The notes beneath the pieces were generated by a model. The model worked only from the letters and a program-made list of their open reading frames with translations, was not told the DNA's origin and searched no databases. This document shows positions 60,413 to 64,000 of a DNA stretch of 64,000 nucleotides, in pieces (the first letter of the stretch is position 1; each line of letters starts with the position of its first letter). The stretch covers positions 1,054,001 to 1,118,000 of the forward strand of contig NZ_CP058566.2 in assembly GCF_014672715.2 (NCBI RefSeq), in the 5' to 3' direction. The stretch comes from Dehalogenimonas etheniformans (GTDB lineage Bacteria > Chloroflexota > Dehalococcoidia > Dehalococcoidales > Dehalococcoidaceae). The position numbers and the translations under genes are program-made.

Positions 60413-60601
60413 GTCCACCTCTGAGAATTGAATTTCGCCCTGGGCGTGCCTGATTTACATTCGAGGTATCATTTGATGGACTTACGAGAGATCGACCGCT
60501 TCATAAACAATATCATAAATCAGGAATAATCCTTCAAGTTTTGATTTTATATGCATTGATGTAAGATAGCGGTTAGTAACGATCACGAGGAGCCCAAAGC
60601 A

Positions 60602-61420
60602 TTGTTTAAACGAATTCTACTTCCCCTTGACGGTTCCGAAGCGGCCGAAGCGGTAATTCCTTATGCAGAGGAAATGGCAAAAAGAATGGGTTCTACTCTC
60701 ATTCTGTTTCATGCCTGCGAGGACTCACACAGGCAGGCCCGGGGAATGCACAAGCTTTACATGGACAAATTGGCGGAAATAATCAGCCAAAAGATAAACC
60801 TGAGCGGTCAACAAACGAATGTCTTGGTGGAACAGAGGATGGGAGAGTTCACCTCCAGCTTATGTGAGTATATCGAAAACAACGACATCAGCTTGGTGAT
60901 ACTGGTCGCCCACGGCTTCACCAGCCCATCGGCCAAGAGCATCGTTGATGACGTGGTTCGCCTGGCTAAATGCCCGACGATGCTTGTGCGGCATGAGAGG
61001 CAACCCGAGGGCGACCGTGGCGTCATCAGGAGGATACTTGTCCCCCTGGACGGCACGCCGTACGCCCAGCAGATTCTTTCGGTGGCGCGAAGAATCAGCG
61101 AAAATTTCAAAGCTGATATCGTGCTTTTTTCTGCGGTCAAATCTGCCGGACGCACTGCGGCTGATATCGAGAATCAAAAGAAAGAAGCTTCGAAATATCT
61201 GGACGGCGTCGCCGCGACGTTGCCCAGATTGAATGTGACGCCCATAATCGCGGAAACAAACGACTTTGCAACCGCGATAGACGAGGCAGCTTTTCAGAGC
61301 AAGTCCGATATGGTGACCATGGTTACTAATTCAAGGGTAACCGAATGGGCGGAGAACAGCATCTCCCGTAAAATTCTAAATACGGGTGCAACCTCACTGT
61401 TGATAGTTCACCGGAAATAA
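60602..61420 (+). CDS. Tandem universal stress protein
   Basis: 272 residues, two UspA domains in one chain (about 1-139 and 145-272). Each starts with a strand-P-LDGS/T unit (RILLPLDGSEAAE and RILVPLDGTPYAQ). The first carries ILVAHGFTSPSAKSIVDDV, similar to the ATP-binding loop. Such pairs act as pseudo-dimers and respond to stress or energy state. TTG start with GAGGAG nine bases upstream. Stands alone. Confidence 0.92.
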   Translation: MFKRILLPLDGSEAAEAVIPYAEEMAKRMGSTLILFHACEDSHRQARGMHKLYMDKLAEIISQKINLSGQQTNVLVEQRMGEFTSSLCEYIENNDISLVILVAHGFTSPSAKSIVDDVVRLAKCPTMLVRHERQPEGDRGVIRRILVPLDGTPYAQQILSVARRISENFKADIVLFSAVKSAGRTAADIENQKKEASKYLDGVAATLPRLNVTPIIAETNDFATAIDEAAFQSKSDMVTMVTNSRVTEWAENSISRKILNTGATSLLIVHRK

Positions 61421-61437
61421 AACACAGAAGAGGACAG

Positions 61438-61518
61438 CTACTTTTTGTCTCCACTTGTGATCAGCAAGTAGACGCCGAGCATAGCCAGCGCCACCACGAC
61501 AGACAATAACGGCCCCAT
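61438..61518 (-). CDS. 26-residue single-TM microprotein
   Basis: ATG with GGAGGG eight bases upstream. The product is one hydrophobic helix (residues 4-20) with a short charged end (SGDKK). Size and shape recall KdpF-type accessory subunits, but no kdp genes are nearby. Convergent with the universal stress gene, 17 bases from its stop. Conservation unknown, so confidence is moderate. Confidence 0.5.
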   Translation of the reverse strand: MGPLLSVVVALAMLGVYLLITSGDKK

Positions 61519-61660
61519 GGCAAAACCCTCCGCTACGACCTTGCCTAACAATATCAGGAACATGGTCGCGGAGCATCAGTAATGTTACCTGATTATTATG
61601 GCTAAAGTACTAATTGTTGACGGATTGAGCCCCCATTTTTTTAACCGAAAAGGGAAACCC

Positions 61661-62263
61661 CTAGTTTGCTATAGTCCTTGCCTTGGATATGTGAACAAAA
61701 GACTTGCAGGGAAGGCAGACGGAGGCGGACTTGGCGTCTATCTGCGAGAGGTTTCCCACTGAAAAACTCATCACGCATTTAGGGTCTTCGCAGTGGCCCA
61801 AGTTAAAAAGGTGGCCGACTTCATGGGTAGCTTCTTTGATAATACGCGATGAAACCAATCTGCTGTCCGCGGTGTCCTGTTTCAGCCGGTAAAGTGATAG
61901 TGTGGCGACTCCTGAACCCGCATCCGCCTCACCGAAAACGAAATCATAATCCGGGCAATATAGGTCAACATCGACGATACCCAAAAGCTTGTCTTCAAAT
62001 CCCTTTGAAATGGCCTTGAGTTTTTTTAGTATCTTCGGCGAGGAATACTGGTTGCGCCGGCGGTTGAAAGCAAATGAAACATCCCGGAAAAGGTCCATAT
62101 TTTCAACCGGCACACCGAATTCTTTTTGAAGATGATCCGAAAGAGCAGTCAGAACTCCGCCGATCATCGGGCTAATCAACCCGATGATGATACTGCCCGA
62201 CTTATTGAAGGTTGAATGAACTCTTGAATCTGGATCAGGGCTTACTTGGTGATTTCTTCGCAT
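61661..62263 (-). CDS. amzA: Archaemetzincin-type zinc metalloprotease
   Basis: 200 residues. Complete archaemetzincin signature: HEVGHLFNLGHC (H147, E148, H151, H157, C158), then C163, M165 of the Met-turn, C183 and C186, giving two metal sites. Family is common in archaea and sporadic in bacteria; substrates are poorly known. The ATG at 62263 lies inside the redoxin gene (22-base overlap), so translation is coupled. No signal peptide, so cytoplasmic. Confidence 0.92.
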   Translation of the reverse strand: MRRNHQVSPDPDSRVHSTFNKSGSIIIGLISPMIGGVLTALSDHLQKEFGVPVENMDLFRDVSFAFNRRRNQYSSPKILKKLKAISKGFEDKLLGIVDVDLYCPDYDFVFGEADAGSGVATLSLYRLKQDTADSRLVSSRIIKEATHEVGHLFNLGHCEDPKCVMSFSVGNLSQIDAKSASVCLPCKSFVHISKARTIAN

Positions 62264-62493
62264 TTTTGAATTAAGACGAAGTCAGCCGGTTCAACCAGGA
62301 TGGAACCATCCGGAAAAACAATGGTCGGCACACTTCGATTACCCTTGTTAGTCCGTTCGACGAAGGTACAGGCAGAAGGATCCCGTTCGATATCAATCCA
62401 GGTGTAAGAAACCTTTTGCCTGTCCAGAATAGCCCTGGAGCGGGAGGTATGGGGGCACCATGAGGTGCCGTATAGTTTCGTCACTTCAGCCAT
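62242..62493 (-). CDS. Glutaredoxin-like protein with CPHT active site
   Basis: 83 residues, thioredoxin-fold glutaredoxin/mycoredoxin type: KLYGTSWCPHTSRS with C13, and the cis-Pro loop SVPTIVFPDG (about residue 54). The usual second cysteine of CPxC is replaced by Thr, making it monothiol. Probably reduces mixed disulfides or transfers Fe-S clusters. Overlaps the archaemetzincin start, implying coupled expression and perhaps a redox link to that Cys-rich protease. Confidence 0.85.
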   Translation of the reverse strand: MAEVTKLYGTSWCPHTSRSRAILDRQKVSYTWIDIERDPSACTFVERTNKGNRSVPTIVFPDGSILVEPADFVLIQKCEEITK

Positions 62494-62583
62494 ATGATCT
62501 TACCTTCTCGCGATTCCGTCAATAATATCTTAGCCCAGAATTCGTGGAAGTGTTAGTAAACGGCCTAGCTTGAATCTGCTTCC

Positions 62584-62613
62584 TTTACAAGCCTTGAAGT
62601 TGAAGGTTAAAAT
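62584..62613 (+). promoter_or_regulatory. Promoter of tRNA-Gly
   Basis: TTTACA (62584-62589), 18-base spacer, TAAAAT (62608-62613), 12 bases before the tRNA. Confidence 0.5.
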
Positions 62614-62625
62614 AGTCTGGATTCT

Positions 62626-62701
62626 GCGGGTGTAACTCAGTTGGTAGAGTGCCTGCTTCCCAAGCAGGTTGTCGCGGGTTCGAGTCCCGTCACCCGCTCC
62701 A
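62626..62701 (+). tRNA. tRNA-Gly(CCC)
   Basis: 76 bases with encoded CCA. Acceptor GCGGGTG/CACCCGC, D-arm with AGTTGGTAGAG, anticodon stem CCTGC/GCAGG with loop TTCCCAA (anticodon CCC), T-arm GGTTCGAGTCC. All stems pair. Reads the GGG glycine codon. Confidence 0.94.
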
Positions 62702-62729
62702 TCATTTCAGCTTTGAGTGGCCAACCAAT

Positions 62730-63974
62730 TCATCGTACCAGTGAGCCGCGTTCGACTTCCCCACTGACGACAGATCCGGGCCGAATCAACGCGCCATCAC
62801 CGATCAGCGTGCCCGGATTTATCGAGACGTTTATTCCGGTTTGAACGTTATCACCGATAATCGCTCCAAATTTATGCAAACCGGTATCAACATGGCCGCT
62901 CCTTATATTGCGGTGATCGAACCGAAGGTTGGCGACCTTGGTGCCCGCCCCAAAGTTACAATTTTCACCAATCACACTGTCGCCGACATAACTGAGGTGC
63001 GGAATCTTGGTGCCAGACATGATTATCGAATTCTTGATCTCGACCGAAGCGCCGATACGACATCCATTGCCAATTGCCGTCGAACCGCGGATATAACAGT
63101 TGGGGCCGATATCGCAGTTCTCCCCGATAATCACGGGCCCGGTGATATAAGAGCCGGAACGGATCCTGGTGTTTTTTCCTAAGACACAACGACCTTCAAT
63201 GTGAGCCCCCGGTTCGATCGCGCCTTCACAACCCGATTCCATCCCAGACAATATTATTTCATTGACTCTCAAGAGTTCCCAGGGATAACTCACGGTCAGC
63301 CAATAGTTAATAGGCTGACAGGCAACGCCAGATCCATCATTGATCAGAATCTCCAGCGATCTGGTGATTTCAAACTGACCCCGGGGGGATTTTTCGGTGC
63401 GGTCGATAGCCTGGAAAATGGCTTCGGTAAATAGGTAAGTACCTGCGTTAGCGAGTTTTGAAGTAGCGTACTCCGGCTTTTCCAGAATGCTTTTAACCCG
63501 GCCGTTTTCAACCTCGATGATTCCAAGACCGGTCGTGTCGTTGACTTCTTGTACCGCGATGGAGGTCGACGGAAAGCTTGCCAACCGTTCGATGTCTGCT
63601 TTACCAATGATCCCATCACCATTCAATACGATGAAGCGATCACCTACCATCCCCTGCGCCAACTTTATAGCACTGGCGGTACCAGTCGCCTCTGCCTGGA
63701 TGAAATAGGAAATTCGGACTTTCCAGCGGGTCCCGTCACCAAAGTAGTCCCTGATTGAACCCTCTCTATAACCGATGATGAAAGCAAATTCAGTAATTCC
63801 AGCTGCGATGCACTCCAATAAAAGCCATTCAAGAATGGGTTTATTTGCTACCGTTATCATGGGTTTGGGACGCGTAAAGGTCAGGGGCTTCATGCGCCTG
63901 CCTTCTCCCGCCGCCAGAATTACCGCCTTTAAGAGGCTATTCTCCCGGTCTGTCTCCCGTTTTGCCTGAATCAT
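62730..63974 (-). CDS. Bifunctional sugar-1-phosphate nucleotidylyltransferase/acetyltransferase
   Basis: 414 residues. N-terminal nucleotidyltransferase domain: LKAVILAAGEGRRMKPLT (about residue 15) with RPKPMI, and VLNGDGII (about 117). The C-terminal third is a left-handed beta-helix of hexapeptide repeats (from about residue 255: GAHIEGRCVLG, IRSGSYITGPV, IGENCDIGPN) as in GlmU and archaeal ST0452. Activates sugar-1-phosphates, with possible acetyl transfer, for nucleotide-sugar supply. The whole gene fits within the window; the start has no strong Shine-Dalgarno. Confidence 0.9.
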   Translation of the reverse strand: MIQAKRETDRENSLLKAVILAAGEGRRMKPLTFTRPKPMITVANKPILEWLLLECIAAGITEFAFIIGYREGSIRDYFGDGTRWKVRISYFIQAEATGTASAIKLAQGMVGDRFIVLNGDGIIGKADIERLASFPSTSIAVQEVNDTTGLGIIEVENGRVKSILEKPEYATSKLANAGTYLFTEAIFQAIDRTEKSPRGQFEITRSLEILINDGSGVACQPINYWLTVSYPWELLRVNEIILSGMESGCEGAIEPGAHIEGRCVLGKNTRIRSGSYITGPVIIGENCDIGPNCYIRGSTAIGNGCRIGASVEIKNSIIMSGTKIPHLSYVGDSVIGENCNFGAGTKVANLRFDHRNIRSGHVDTGLHKFGAIIGDNVQTGINVSINPGTLIGDGALIRPGSVVSGEVERGSLVR

Positions 63975-64000
63975 TCAGAAACCCAACTTCCCGATTTCGA

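Noticed and set aside
60477-60530. 17-codon frame starting ATGGACTTACG
   Set aside because: Too short, and its possible ribosome binding site is poor; no independent support.
1-64000. CRISPR arrays, rRNA genes, transposases and prophage
   Set aside because: No regularly spaced repeats, no rRNA-like sequence and no transposase, integrase or phage structural motif found on reading.

Overview
The window looks like the chromosome of a Chloroflexota bacterium of class Dehalococcoidia, most like Dehalogenimonas. This is inferred from gene content and a GC content that I judge by eye to be slightly above 50%. Supporting content: a type III glutamine synthetase, a NuoE/NuoF/formate-dehydrogenase-like module, ST0452-type bifunctional sugar nucleotidyltransferase/acetyltransferase, archaemetzincin, many small zinc-ribbon proteins and many two-component systems. 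There is no rRNA, CRISPR array, transposase or obvious prophage. Two tRNAs are present: initiator Met(CAT) on the minus strand and Gly(CCC) on the plus strand.

Layout. 1-1945: end of an ArsB-like pump and an MFS transporter. 2007-5809: a promoter-led, translationally coupled operon of a lysine 2,3-aminomutase-type radical SAM enzyme, two D-Ala-D-Ala-ligase-like ATP-grasp enzymes and a GNAT acetyltransferase; I consider this the best candidate for an undescribed biosynthetic system. 6207-8130: PAS histidine kinase plus OmpR-type regulator. 8217-14459: nitrilase, then a minus-strand block of PpiC foldase, homoserine dehydrogenase, threonine synthase, flavin reductase, FolE and a rhodanese lipoprotein. 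15022-18480: DUF503 protein, MrfA-type helicase and an orphan membrane sensor. 18487-22080: fabF-recJ-plsY. 22364-25976: three surface proteins behind a long leader that contains an intrinsic terminator. 26046-28866: peptide-binding lipoprotein and a secreted gluzincin. 29176-34595: NuoE-NuoF-FdhA-like redox module and AcpS. 34668-37225: DUF3068 protein behind palindromic operators, and a drug-efflux MFS. 37352-39901: YebC, RuvC and an HD-GYP protein with a dead receiver domain. 41062-46442: GlnN, GNAT, and a HTH protein/CHASE4 histidine kinase pair. 46706-50650: small Cys-rich and RNA-binding proteins, including a 34-residue gene with its own promoter, ribosome binding site and terminator, and a macro-domain gene. 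50766-52814: AT-rich accessory patch with a HEPN-like unknown gene and a strong orphan promoter. 52815-64000: valS, a NarL-type two-component system, ruvA operon, RidA/FmdB, tandem universal stress protein, archaemetzincin/redoxin pair and a sugar nucleotidyltransferase.

The window is rich in short regulatory elements. Several genes have a -10 box only 6-9 bases before the start codon, suggesting leaderless mRNAs. Several palindromic operators overlap promoters. Short dispersed repeat families sit in the longer intergenic gaps. Three genes shorter than 60 codons (34, 49 and 26 residues) are supported by clear ribosome binding sites; a fourth (38 residues) is weaker.
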